Below, piece by piece: positions 1-8,532 of a DNA stretch of 35,478 nucleotides (position 1 is its first letter; every line of letters starts with the position of its first letter). The notes beneath the pieces are model-generated. The model made no database searches, had not been told where the DNA came from, and saw only the letters and a program-made list of their open reading frames with translations. The stretch is taken from the NCBI GenBank assembly GCA_030597245.1, contig JAUVSF010000002.1:1-35478 (forward strand). Direction: 5' to 3'. Source of the DNA: Acidobacteriota bacterium. GTDB lineage: Bacteria > Acidobacteriota > UBA6911 > RPQK01 > JAPXNP01. The position numbers and the translations under genes were made by a program.

Positions 1-63
1 CCATGACTGATAGGGATTTCAAGGACTCTTTTTCCTCTTGATAATCAACACACCATCTTGAAC

Positions 64-227
64 GACGACCTGGAAGGCCATCCTCCCGGAAGATAAGCTT
101 CCAGCTTGTCACTCTGGAGATCAACAGTTTTGCGACGACCTGGAAGGTCATCCTCCCGGAAGATAAGCTTCCAGCTTGTCACTCTGGAGATCAGCAGTTT
201 TGTGACGACCTGGAAGGTCATCCTCCG
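64..227. repeat. 70-bp tandem repeat, about 2.3 copies, in a gene-free stretch
   Basis: The word cgacctggaagg recurs at 66, 136 and 206, giving a period of exactly 70 bp; the third copy breaks off near 226. The two full copies differ at only a few positions. Each unit carries the arms CTGGAAG and CTTCCAG about 20 bp apart and a small hairpin GACCT-GGA-AGGTC, so the transcript could fold on either strand. Seventy is not a multiple of three, so the repeat cannot keep a reading frame. I see no gene in bases 1-338. The array lies 3' of the leftward thioredoxin-TPR gene. Its function is unknown. Confidence 0.9.
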
Positions 228-338
228 GCCGACGCTGTTCACAACCAACCAAGCATTTCCTCGGTGTTCCTGGTACCTGGGTAGTAAATCCCACCAGTGA
301 GGAACCTCGCAGCGCTGATGCGATTCATCATCCGCTGA

Positions 339-1199
339 TCACTGTTGGGCGAGGATCTCGCGGATCTGGGGACCTGATGGATGGTCGGGATAGGCCTTGA
401 TAAAGCCGGCCAGGAGTTTCTTTGCTTCGTCCATTTCGCCCGTGTGAAGGAGGACTTCAGCTTTCATCAAGTCGGCTTCCTTAGCATACTCACTCTCCGG
501 AAACTTCTTCTGCAAACTCTCCAGCGTCTCAACAGTTCCGGCCAGATTCTGGGTGGCGAAGTGGATTTCTGCCAAATAATAAAGGCTTGAATCAGTGGTT
601 CCTGAACGATTCTCGGGATCCAGGTCGATGACCTTGGAAAACTGCTCCCTCGCCTTCTCATATATACGGCTCTCCATATACTTTACAGCGAGACGATATT
701 GAATCTCTGCATTGTCAGGGGATTCCTCCGCCTGCTTCCTGAGAAATCCAACGGAAGTTGGAGAAGATACGCTACCCTCGACTGCCTTAACGAACTGCGC
801 CGGTGGTACAAACCCCTGAAGTCGGTCAATTTCGTCTCCGCCTTCATCCAGAATCAGGACGGTCGGAAACGCTGCGACCCCGAAACGCTGCCGCATCTCG
901 GCACCTGCCGGATCCGTTTCAGCATTAAGACGCAACCAGGAGTACTCGGATCCCAGTTGATCAATTACAGTGCGATCCTGAAAAGTTATCTGATCCATCT
1001 GTCGGCAATAGCCGCACCAATCAGTGTAAAGAAAGGTGAGGATCGTCTGGTTCCCGTCAGCGGCTTCTGCGAAGGCGGTTTCCGGATTTGTGTGCCATTG
1101 AATGCCTGAAGACTGGGATTGTGGTCGCCGAAGCAGTGGCACGAGCGCCACCAGAAGTATGAGACCACCAAGAACGAAAAGAAGTTTGCTTTTTATCAC
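339..1199 (-). CDS. Membrane-anchored thioredoxin-fold protein with TPR repeats
   Basis: A 286-residue protein. Residues 5-22 form one hydrophobic segment, an uncleaved anchor or signal peptide. A thioredoxin-like domain follows, with the redox motif WCGYC (Cys62, Cys65) and a probable cis-proline loop in FPTVLIL. The C-terminal half (about 150-286) contains TPR-like helices such as AEIQYRLAVKYMESRIYEKA. The protein probably acts outside the inner membrane as a thiol reductase or oxidase, or as a redox-linked scaffold. The start is GTG at 1199, overlapping the stop of the upstream lipoprotein gene in GTGA, so the two are translationally coupled. The dsbD gene near 19-21 kb could supply electrons; that link is inferred. 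The exact substrate is unknown. Confidence 0.85.
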   Translation of the reverse strand: MIKSKLLFVLGGLILLVALVPLLRRPQSQSSGIQWHTNPETAFAEAADGNQTILTFLYTDWCGYCRQMDQITFQDRTVIDQLGSEYSWLRLNAETDPAGAEMRQRFGVAAFPTVLILDEGGDEIDRLQGFVPPAQFVKAVEGSVSSPTSVGFLRKQAEESPDNAEIQYRLAVKYMESRIYEKAREQFSKVIDLDPENRSGTTDSSLYYLAEIHFATQNLAGTVETLESLQKKFPESEYAKEADLMKAEVLLHTGEMDEAKKLLAGFIKAYPDHPSGPQIREILAQQ

Positions 1200-1756
1200 T
1201 TGCTCACCAAATCATCATCGGTATGAAATTTGCCGTCCGGACCGGCGGAGCGCAGGTCATAGGCGGCATTGCCCAGCGGTTCGTAACCGAACGGCTTCCA
1301 CCAACTGTCGACTCGAATCACCGTAGGAAGATATCTCGGATTCAATGTGTCAATCAGTTCTTCATACGACATTACTTGTGGGACCTGTCCCGAAACCTCG
1401 ACATATTTGTGAATGCCATGGGCAATCTGGTCAATCTGGCCCAGCGTTTCCGCTTTTCGACTTTCTTCCAGAGCCTCGAGGATGCGGTCAACTTTTTCCC
1501 ACCTTCGATCTCCGAGCCGGACTTCATCCAGGACCCAATGCTTCCCCTCCTTGCGCATTCTCACCGCCGTCTTGACACTGATCTCGGCGATCGCCTGGTC
1601 TCCACTTTCTCGAACGCTCAAGATTTCTACCGCATCAGCGTCCAGTTCGGCGTTAGCAGTAGTTCGAACCTGGTCCTGAATCTGTTTATCAAGGCTCTTC
1701 CCACAGGAAAGAAGGAGTATGGTTCCAATCAAAAGGGTGGGGTACCGGCATCTCAC
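1196..1756 (-). CDS. Lipoprotein with a C-terminal pseudopilin (GspG)-like segment
   Basis: A 186-residue protein. The N-terminus is a lipoprotein signal with lipobox LLLSC (Cys18). The middle is charged and partly helical. The C-terminus (about 140-184) resembles the calcium-binding head of type II secretion major pseudopilins: WWKPFGYEP, then YDLRSAGPDGKFHTDDDL. The N-terminal methylation helix of true pseudopilins is absent, so it is unlikely to polymerise as a pilus. The start is GTG at 1756 with no clear Shine-Dalgarno. A TATAGT box (1766-1771, minus strand) sits only 9 bases upstream, so the message may be nearly leaderless. It overlaps the downstream thioredoxin gene by 4 bp. The function is not known. 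Confidence 0.75.
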   Translation of the reverse strand: MRCRYPTLLIGTILLLSCGKSLDKQIQDQVRTTANAELDADAVEILSVRESGDQAIAEISVKTAVRMRKEGKHWVLDEVRLGDRRWEKVDRILEALEESRKAETLGQIDQIAHGIHKYVEVSGQVPQVMSYEELIDTLNPRYLPTVIRVDSWWKPFGYEPLGNAAYDLRSAGPDGKFHTDDDLVSK

Positions 1757-1844
1757 AGAATCAGAACTATAGCATAGTCAGCACTTGGCCAGTACTTGGC
1801 AAGCTGTTCTTGACTAATGGTTTTTTGGCGATAAGTATAGGCCG

Positions 1845-3971
1845 GTGTCTGTCAATTTCGAGACCCCGGTTCGACACATAAAGGGTGTTGGCCCACGTCG
1901 TAGCGAAATATTCGAAAAGGCGGGAATCAGAACGGTCGGGGATCTTGTGAGATATCGGCCCTTTCGATACGAGGATCGGACCAATTTTCAGGAAATCGCC
2001 CGCCTAAGGCCGGAAAGAGAGGTGGTGGTTCGAGGGACGGTCCGGCATCCGGGAAGGTTACTGATTCGCCGCAAAGGCCTCAGCATTCTTGAGTTGGTTG
2101 TGGCGGACAGTTCGGGTTCCGTACCGGTCAGGTTCTTCAATCAACCATACCTCAGTAAAGTCTTCAGAAAAGAGCAGGAGGTGATTCTCTTTGGGACCCC
2201 CCGCTACGATTCGTACTCCTTTGCTCTTACCTTTCAGAACCCGGAGTTCGAGTTGATCGTTGCCGGCGAGGATCAGGTGATCCATACAGGCCGGATCACC
2301 CCTGTTTATCGAAGGATCGACAAATTGACGACTCGAATCCTCAGGCAATTAATCCATCGCTCGCTGGAAGCCCTGGGAGTTGATGAACACGATTCTCTTC
2401 CGCGTGAGATCCTGTCCAGGTGGAATTTCCCTAGTCTTTTCAAGGCTTTGCGGAATCTTCACTTCCCGGAATTCCCTGCGGATACGAGCAAAGAGGAATT
2501 TCTGAAGGCCTTGAATGAGTTCTCGACACCGGCCCAGCGGCGATTCGTCTTTGAGGAGTTCTTCCTGTTTCAGTTGGGGCTTTACATGGCGCGGAGAGGC
2601 CGGGAGTTGATTCCCAAGCGAAGGAAGATAGTTCTCAGTTCCAGTGTTCGGAAGCGATTAAAGTCGATTCTTCCGTTTCACCCTACAGCGGCCCAGAAGA
2701 GGGTCTTAAAGGAGATTGCAGGGGACCTCTGTGGTGACCGGGTGATGAGCCGACTGCTGCAGGGTGACGTCGGTTCCGGTAAGACCATCGTTGCACTTCA
2801 AGCCATGGTTATTGTCATAGAGAATGGTTTTCAGGCAGCTCTGATGGCGCCTACAGAACTGCTGGTGGAACAGCACTTCAGGAACATGCAGAAGTACCTT
2901 CGGCAGACCCCTTACCATCTGGCTTCTCTTTCCCGAAGAATCAAGGGGGAAGAGCGAAAGCGGATCCTATCCCAAGTCAAGTCGGGAGAAGTACAGCTTC
3001 TGGTGGGGACTCATGCCTTAATCCAGGAGAAAGTAGCATTTCAGGATCTGGGCATTGTGGTGGTCGATGAACAGCACCGTTTCGGTGTGATTCAGAGATC
3101 GGAGTTGATGAAGAAGGGAAGCCTCCCTGACACACTGGTGATGACCGCCACTCCGATTCCAAGAAGTCTCGCAATGACGGTGTATGGTGACTTGAGAGTC
3201 TCGGTTCTCGATGAGATGCCTCCTGGGCGGAAGCCCGTGAAGACTGTAGTGAAAATGGAAACCAGCCGGGATGAGGTCTACTCAGTTCTGCGGCGGCAGG
3301 TAAAGGAGGGTAGACAGGTCTACATCGTTTATCCTCTGATCGAAGAATCGGCAAAACTGGAACTCCGGTCTGCAGTCGAAATGGCCGAGCAACTTCAAAC
3401 CGAGGTTTTTGAGGATGTTAAGGTGGGGCTGATGCATGGCAGGCTCCAGCCGGCCGAAAAGGACGAACTCATGAAGCAGTTCGTTGAGGGGCTTGTACAG
3501 ATTTTGGTTTCGACCACGGTCATCGAGGTGGGCATTGACGTTCCGAACGCGACCGTCATGGTGATTGAGCATGCTGAGCGGTTTGGACTCTCACAGCTTC
3601 ATCAACTGAGAGGGAGGATTGGAAGAGGAGAGCATGGAGGTTTGTGCATCCTGATGGTGGATAAAGTGGCGAGCCGCGATGCTCATGAGCGGCTGGACAT
3701 TATGAAAAGAACCAGTGATGGGTTCAAGATAGCTGAGAAGGACTTGGAAATACGAGGCCCGGGGGAGTTCTTGGGTACCCGGCAGTCGGGTGTTCCCATG
3801 TTTCATTTTGGGGACATCGTCCGAGACAGAGAAATCCTTGAGTTGGCACGCCGGGAGGCCGAGAGCTTCTTTGATCGCGTGAATTCGGGAGATGATGAAG
3901 AGCAGAAAGCGAATCTAGGCTGTTTGATCAATGAGTGGAGGGAACAGCACGGGCTGATTCGAGTGGGTTGA
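1845..3971 (+). CDS. recG: ATP-dependent DNA helicase RecG
   Basis: Superfamily 2 helicase that remodels stalled replication forks and branch-migrates Holliday junctions. The N-terminal wedge/OB region is recognised by the helix-hairpin-helix-like opening HIKGVGPRRSEIF and YRPFRYEDR. Helicase motifs follow: Walker A GDVGSGKT near residue 307, motif II DEQH near 408, motif III TATPIPRSLAM, and the C-terminal motifs STTVIEVGIDVPNA and QLRGRIGRG. At 708 residues it matches RecG forms without the extra N-terminal extension. The start is GTG at 1845, just before the conserved wedge segment; the ribosome site is weak. rsmD follows 32 bases downstream on the same strand, so the two are probably cotranscribed. 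Confidence 0.97.
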   Translation: MSVNFETPVRHIKGVGPRRSEIFEKAGIRTVGDLVRYRPFRYEDRTNFQEIARLRPEREVVVRGTVRHPGRLLIRRKGLSILELVVADSSGSVPVRFFNQPYLSKVFRKEQEVILFGTPRYDSYSFALTFQNPEFELIVAGEDQVIHTGRITPVYRRIDKLTTRILRQLIHRSLEALGVDEHDSLPREILSRWNFPSLFKALRNLHFPEFPADTSKEEFLKALNEFSTPAQRRFVFEEFFLFQLGLYMARRGRELIPKRRKIVLSSSVRKRLKSILPFHPTAAQKRVLKEIAGDLCGDRVMSRLLQGDVGSGKTIVALQAMVIVIENGFQAALMAPTELLVEQHFRNMQKYLRQTPYHLASLSRRIKGEERKRILSQVKSGEVQLLVGTHALIQEKVAFQDLGIVVVDEQHRFGVIQRSELMKKGSLPDTLVMTATPIPRSLAMTVYGDLRVSVLDEMPPGRKPVKTVVKMETSRDEVYSVLRRQVKEGRQVYIVYPLIEESAKLELRSAVEMAEQLQTEVFEDVKVGLMHGRLQPAEKDELMKQFVEGLVQILVSTTVIEVGIDVPNATVMVIEHAERFGLSQLHQLRGRIGRGEHGGLCILMVDKVASRDAHERLDIMKRTSDGFKIAEKDLEIRGPGEFLGTRQSGVPMFHFGDIVRDREILELARREAESFFDRVNSGDDEEQKANLGCLINEWREQHGLIRVG

Positions 3972-4003
3972 GTCCGTGATCCCTGATCCAGGGGCGCCAA
4001 GCG

Positions 4004-4549
4004 ATGAGGATTATTGCCGGCAGATTCAAAGGGAGGAAACTCGTTGAGTTTAAAGGAGGTATCCGTCCCACCTCAGATCGTTTAAGGGAAAGTCTTTTCG
4101 CCTCTCTTGGCAACAGCGTTGAAGACAGCATCTGGCTGGACCTTTTTGCCGGCTCGGGAGCGGTGGGGCTCGAGGCACTGAGTCGCGGTGCCCGACACGT
4201 CGTGTTCAATGATAGGGAAGCCGACGCTCGGGCGTTATTGGAAAGAAACCTTAGTGCCTGCGGGGTCATTCACGGGGTGGAGACCTGGGGCCTGGATGCC
4301 ATTACGTTTCTCAGGAAGAGCTCGGTCCGGAAAGTCTGTACGCACATTTTTCTGGACCCGCCTTACGAGTATCCACGGTTCGGCAAATTGCTTCGGACTG
4401 TGATTGGCTCACCTCTGTTCGAACCGGGAAGTACAATCGTAATGCTTGAGATCTTCAAGAAGACGAAGGTCGATCTGACCGACTTAGATTTGGAAATCGA
4501 GAAGACATTAAGAGGTGGCGATAGCTTGATCCTGATTATGCGCAGCTGA
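4004..4549 (+). CDS. rsmD: 16S rRNA (guanine966-N2)-methyltransferase RsmD
   Basis: AdoMet-dependent methyltransferase that modifies G966 of 16S rRNA in the assembled small subunit. The 181-residue protein opens with MRIIAGRFKGRKL, a family hallmark, then RPTSDRLRESLF. The AdoMet-binding motif DLFAGSGAVG starts at residue 46, and the N6/N2-type catalytic motif DPPY lies at 118-121. The length is typical. It follows recG; recG, rsmD and coaD are often neighbours in bacteria, but here coaD lies about 5 kb further on, with the CHAT/sigma block in between. Confidence 0.96.
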   Translation: MRIIAGRFKGRKLVEFKGGIRPTSDRLRESLFASLGNSVEDSIWLDLFAGSGAVGLEALSRGARHVVFNDREADARALLERNLSACGVIHGVETWGLDAITFLRKSSVRKVCTHIFLDPPYEYPRFGKLLRTVIGSPLFEPGSTIVMLEIFKKTKVDLTDLDLEIEKTLRGGDSLILIMRS

Positions 4550-4624
4550 ACGACTTGCTGGGGGCTGATAAAGGCGAATCCTTGATTCTTGGTGTTTTGG
4601 TCGTGAGTTTATCAATTGTCCCAG

Positions 4625-7207
4625 CTATGGTTCTCTGTGCTTTGGTGGTTTGAATGGTGCAGACAAGGCCCCTCGACGAAGGAACAGGGCGAAAACGCAG
4701 GCGAGGGCAAAGGCAAGGGAGAAGACGAAGGGGGCTAGCAAACTCTTCAGCGTGTTCTCCTGATACTTTTGCAGCTTTTTCCCGGGCCAGCCGACGTAGC
4801 AGATGCCGGCCCAGAAATATGGGTGCGACCCGGAGACTGTCTGGCCATTGCGTGGAAGCCGTCGCTTAACGAAACTGTTCCGAGCCAGGTACAGTGCCTC
4901 ATCCATCGGATGGCCCGAGAGGGAGTAACGATAGAAGTCGACGAAGATCTCAGCCGAAAGTTCATCCATTCCCCACCTGCTTGCTATCAAGGCTTGCGCT
5001 CCCTGAGCAAGGAAGAGCTCGGTTAACCCCAACCAGTAGGGAGAACCGGAATTATAGGCGTTTGCTGACTCGCACACTGCCAACGAAAGAAGTTGGCACT
5101 CAAATCCCTTCTTTACGAAGGCCATAAGATTGGTCCTCCTCGAGCCGTTCTGGAAGGCGGACGCCGGCCAGAATTCTGGATGCAGAGAAAAGTGGGTCGA
5201 GACATGTATCCACTGACCAGTAAGCTTTCCGGGTATGTCGAGGTTCTCGACTACTCGGAGACTGGGAGCGTATTGACGAAGGACTCTTCGCTCCATCTGC
5301 GCCCCTTGACGGATCGAAAACCCAGAAGGCAGCAGGAGTAGAGGCGCAGAGTCTACAGGTTTGGTTTCTTTGAATCGTTTGTCCGGATCGGGCAGGTAAC
5401 TGAGGATGCGCTTTTCACCCCAGCGGAGCCCGTCCGGGCAACGGAGTAACTCGAAGGGAATGATCTGGAGCTCTTTGTGAGGGATGAGAAGTATACGGCG
5501 GGTTGTGAGCAAGCGGTTCACTGGAGCAATGATTTCGGTGTAGAGACGGTCTGTTGGTGGAATCAGGGCGCTTGGGGACAGCGTAGATTGGTGGCCGTAG
5601 AAATACTCACAGATTCGCTGGGTGAGTGCTGCGGTATCTTCAGAGATTCGAAAAGAAATGTACTGAGTTCCCGTCGTAGATTCGATCCACGCATGGATCA
5701 GCCTTCCGTCGGGCCACATCTCGAGGATTGTAAAGCCGTCTTCGGCCGGGCCCGGTGTGTAATTGCTCAGGGCTTCCGGCCTCTGCGTCCGGGGTTGATT
5801 CGCTGCCCCGAGCTGTACCAATTGACTTAATTCGTCCTCTGCAGAGTCAATAGGTCCGCTGGAGCTGAGAACGTGTGTAGCGTTGACCCGTCTGCGGTAG
5901 CTGAGTTCCTGAATCTCTTTGCGGGCATATTCTTGTTCCCCCAGCTGGATCAGGCAACGGATCCATCCATCAAAGAGAGGTGAGACGGCTTGCCAGTATG
6001 GAAGAATTGATCCGTAATGCGCAGTGGAATCATCTTGCTTGAGGCCGCTTTGATAAGTCTCGGCTGCGTCCCGGTGCTGCCCTGCTTGCTCCATTGCCTT
6101 GCCCAAGAGGAAGTAAATTTCTCGGGAATAATAGGCCAGGTTGGCCTCCCGGCATCGTTCGAGTATTCGTCGGAGGCGGGTCATGTATTCTCGTAGATCC
6201 AGCTTCTCTCTCAGAAGTTTGGCGCGCAGCAAATCGCGCTCGATCCGGATTGATGCCTGAGTCACATCAACCCTATTCAGGATCTCGGGATCTCCAAGGA
6301 TCTCGGCCTGAGCCAGGTGGAACTCGTCGGGGGAAACGGCGGAGTGGATCGAGCATTGCTTTAGATGTTTGGCTGCTCTTAAGGAATCTCCTTTTCGATG
6401 CAGAAAGAGGGCGAAGTTTCGGTGGACGTGGAATCTCTGTTCGGAGAAGGCTGAAGGTCCCAGGTTCTGTAGGGCTCGGTGGTAACATTGTTCAGCCCGT
6501 TCGGTCATGCCGAGTTCTTCATACAGGGTGGCGAGATTGTTCCAGGCGTTGGTGATCCCCTCGGCGAAGTTGATTTGGTGCCATCGCTTCACCGCCTCCA
6601 AAAACGAAAGAATGCTGTTTTGAAGGTCGTCTAGAAACCATAGAGAGTAACCACGACTTTCATAAAGGAGGCCTGTGAGGTACGGCATTTTGGTTGTGTC
6701 GGTCCGCTCGAGTGCCTGGTTGATCCACTGGAGGCTAATGGAAAAGCTTTCCTCTTCTGCGTAGACTTCCCCGATCTGATAGGTACAGAAATGTGCTTCG
6801 GTTTCGGCGCCGTTGTTGAGAAATGCATCCCTCGCTTTCTTAAGAAGGGTGCGAGCGGTACGAAAGTCCCTACGTTCCCAATGTTCAATCGCTTTCTCGC
6901 GTACCCGCAAAGCGTTTCTCTGGCTGGTGGATTGGTGCCTGAGTCCGTCAAAGGAATGATCGCCTGTGATTTCCGCCAGATCATCGATGATCCTGGTGAC
7001 GTCCTGGCCCTGAGAAACCAGATCTCGAAGTCGCTTATGGGCAGCAGGCGGCGAAGAAACGTAGATCCGGGGCAGATCTCCGTGAGCCGACGTGGCCAGG
7101 GGCGAAGCTGCCAGAAAGGCAGGGAAGATCAACGAGAGGGCTAGACTCCCCATTCCGCAGCGCCACGGTTCGGCAGACACTTGTTTCGATGGACCATCCA
7201 GAGTCAT
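4625..7207 (-). CDS. Exported TPR-CHAT protease-like protein with a C-terminal membrane anchor
   Basis: An 860-residue protein. A signal-like hydrophobic stretch (SLALSLIFPAFLAAS) ends near residue 40. TPR repeats fill roughly 80-420 (for example YLTGLLYESRGYSLWF, AWNNLATLYEELG). The C-terminal CHAT domain, a caspase/separase-like fold, spans about 530-820. The presumed dyad is His672 in HVSTHF and Cys712 in LAVCESA. The conserved GLTELFLAQGAQALIASRWG and HPYFWAGICYVG blocks follow. After it comes a hydrophobic helix (PFVFSLAFALACVFALFL) with basic residues. This predicts a periplasmic protease tethered to the inner membrane. The ATG overlaps the anti-sigma stop in ATGA, so it is translationally coupled to it. 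Protease activity and topology are inferred; the substrate is unknown, with the anti-sigma factor the obvious candidate. Confidence 0.88.
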   Translation of the reverse strand: MTLDGPSKQVSAEPWRCGMGSLALSLIFPAFLAASPLATSAHGDLPRIYVSSPPAAHKRLRDLVSQGQDVTRIIDDLAEITGDHSFDGLRHQSTSQRNALRVREKAIEHWERRDFRTARTLLKKARDAFLNNGAETEAHFCTYQIGEVYAEEESFSISLQWINQALERTDTTKMPYLTGLLYESRGYSLWFLDDLQNSILSFLEAVKRWHQINFAEGITNAWNNLATLYEELGMTERAEQCYHRALQNLGPSAFSEQRFHVHRNFALFLHRKGDSLRAAKHLKQCSIHSAVSPDEFHLAQAEILGDPEILNRVDVTQASIRIERDLLRAKLLREKLDLREYMTRLRRILERCREANLAYYSREIYFLLGKAMEQAGQHRDAAETYQSGLKQDDSTAHYGSILPYWQAVSPLFDGWIRCLIQLGEQEYARKEIQELSYRRRVNATHVLSSSGPIDSAEDELSQLVQLGAANQPRTQRPEALSNYTPGPAEDGFTILEMWPDGRLIHAWIESTTGTQYISFRISEDTAALTQRICEYFYGHQSTLSPSALIPPTDRLYTEIIAPVNRLLTTRRILLIPHKELQIIPFELLRCPDGLRWGEKRILSYLPDPDKRFKETKPVDSAPLLLLPSGFSIRQGAQMERRVLRQYAPSLRVVENLDIPGKLTGQWIHVSTHFSLHPEFWPASAFQNGSRRTNLMAFVKKGFECQLLSLAVCESANAYNSGSPYWLGLTELFLAQGAQALIASRWGMDELSAEIFVDFYRYSLSGHPMDEALYLARNSFVKRRLPRNGQTVSGSHPYFWAGICYVGWPGKKLQKYQENTLKSLLAPFVFSLAFALACVFALFLRRGALSAPFKPPKHREP

Positions 7208-7878
7208 GGTTTGAGGACGCGCAATAATCCAGTACTTTCAACGGAAAATTCTTCTCCCCCCTCTTGCAGCGCTTCGAGCAACTTGATTGCTGAAGCTCTT
7301 TCGCCGTCTCTGAGTAGCAGATTGGCCATGTACCACTGTGAGGGGGACTTCCACCTAGGGTTCCTGGCTGCCTCCCGAAGGCGTGCCAACGCTTGGCTGG
7401 TGTTTCCTAGCAGATAGTGAGTCACACCCAGATAGAACGTTAGCTCCGGATCTTCGTCTCTAGCAACAAGGTTCTTGAGAATCGAGTTCGCTTTCAGGTA
7501 GTTTCCGGTGACATAGGCCTCGAATGCCGTTTCACGAAGTTTGTCGTTACTGGAATCCGTTCCGTCGGAACGCAACTCGAGTGGAAAATAGGGGTACGGC
7601 TCTGCAGCAGCGAAGCGCTCTCCCTCAACCAGCGGGGCGAAGTAGTAAGTAAGCGAAACCAGGCTAAAGATGAGTACAGCTGCAGCCGCCAGATACGTCC
7701 GAGGTCTAGGTTTCTTGGACTGATTCTCTATCTGGAACCGGGTTTCAAGGATGGCCATTACACGAATTCGTTCACGACAAATCTGGCATCCTTCCAGATG
7801 GCTGAGGACACCTTGTGTTTCGGGAGGTTCAAGTTCACCTCTCAAGAACTCAGCGAGCTTCAAATCTTCGCACATCAT
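7204..7878 (-). CDS. Zinc-finger anti-sigma factor with a periplasmic TPR domain
   Basis: A 224-residue single-pass protein. The N-terminal ZAS (zf-HC2) module has Cys3, His27, Cys31 and Cys34 in HLEGCQIC, the zinc site that lets such proteins hold ECF sigma factors. One transmembrane helix spans about 62-81 (YLAAAAVLIFSLVSLTYYF). The rest (about 105-220) is TPR-like (AFEAYVTGNYLKANSILKNL, DPELTFYLGVTHYLLG) and should lie in the periplasm. I chose the ATG at 7878 because AAAGGA sits 8 bases upstream; an ATG 24 bases further up is also in frame. It overlaps the sigma gene by 29 bases and the CHAT gene by 4, so all three should be made together. Confidence 0.88.
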   Translation of the reverse strand: MMCEDLKLAEFLRGELEPPETQGVLSHLEGCQICRERIRVMAILETRFQIENQSKKPRPRTYLAAAAVLIFSLVSLTYYFAPLVEGERFAAAEPYPYFPLELRSDGTDSSNDKLRETAFEAYVTGNYLKANSILKNLVARDEDPELTFYLGVTHYLLGNTSQALARLREAARNPRWKSPSQWYMANLLLRDGERASAIKLLEALQEGGEEFSVESTGLLRVLKP

Positions 7879-8443
7879 TGGGTTTTTCCTTTGTTTGTCC
7901 AAATCCTGAGACTCCTCGTTGCCGCAGGTATACTCGAATCAGGTCGATTCCCTGGAGCATGCGGCTGCGAAGAGTGGAGTAGGGAACACCCTGTTCCTGG
8001 CAGAACTCCTTCAGTTTCAGAGTGGATTCCCTTCGGAAGAACACCTCGACTGCTTCCCGTTGCTTCGGCTGTAGAGAACGCAATGCCATCTCGACCTCGT
8101 TAACCAGGTGGTTGTGCGTTTCTGCTTCCTCGTTTGTGAGTAGCAGGCTTAAGGGATCAGCCCCGATCTCAGCATATCTCTGGGTCTGGCGTTCACCATT
8201 TCGAGTATCGAATCTGGAATTTTGACGTTGCAGCCTTCGGTAAGTGTCGATGGAGGTGTTCAGGACTGCGCGGCGCAGGTAGTTGAAAGCTTCCTGCTGG
8301 TTGGCAAATCTCTTTCGGGTCCTCAGGACTCGCAAGAAGGCTTCCTGAAGAACATCCTCGACGCTGCTCGGATCGGATATGACTGCTCTGGCCATCGCAC
8401 GAAAGGCGCGTTTTTTCTCTTCCCACACATTTATGAGGGTCAA
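7850..8443 (-). CDS. ECF-type RNA polymerase sigma factor
   Basis: A 197-residue sigma-70 family protein with only regions 2 and 4, which defines the ECF group. Region 2 is seen in DPSSVEDVLQEAFLRVLR and FNYLRRAVLNTSIDTYRR. Region 4 is LQPKQREAVEVFFRRE followed by a helix-turn-helix (EFCQEQGVPYSTLRSRM). It is the first gene of the sigma/anti-sigma/CHAT unit. The start is uncertain: TTG at 8443 is used here, and GTG at 8428 is an alternative; neither has a strong ribosome site. Its target promoter motif cannot be read from the window. ECF genes often drive their own promoter, so the 8444-8532 region deserves inspection. Confidence 0.92.
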   Translation of the reverse strand: MTLINVWEEKKRAFRAMARAVISDPSSVEDVLQEAFLRVLRTRKRFANQQEAFNYLRRAVLNTSIDTYRRLQRQNSRFDTRNGERQTQRYAEIGADPLSLLLTNEEAETHNHLVNEVEMALRSLQPKQREAVEVFFRRESTLKLKEFCQEQGVPYSTLRSRMLQGIDLIRVYLRQRGVSGFGQTKEKPNDVRRFEAR

Positions 8444-8532
8444 AGTAATGCTTATTCGCAGGATGGAAGGTCAGAGGCGTTAATAAAGAAGGTAGGAAAC
8501 CAACACGGATAGCTTAGAAGGGGGTACGAACG

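Noticed and set aside
45-300. Small ORFs on both strands across the 70-bp repeat
   Set aside because: The repeat period is not a multiple of three, so successive copies are read in different frames; no ribosome site or motif supports coding.
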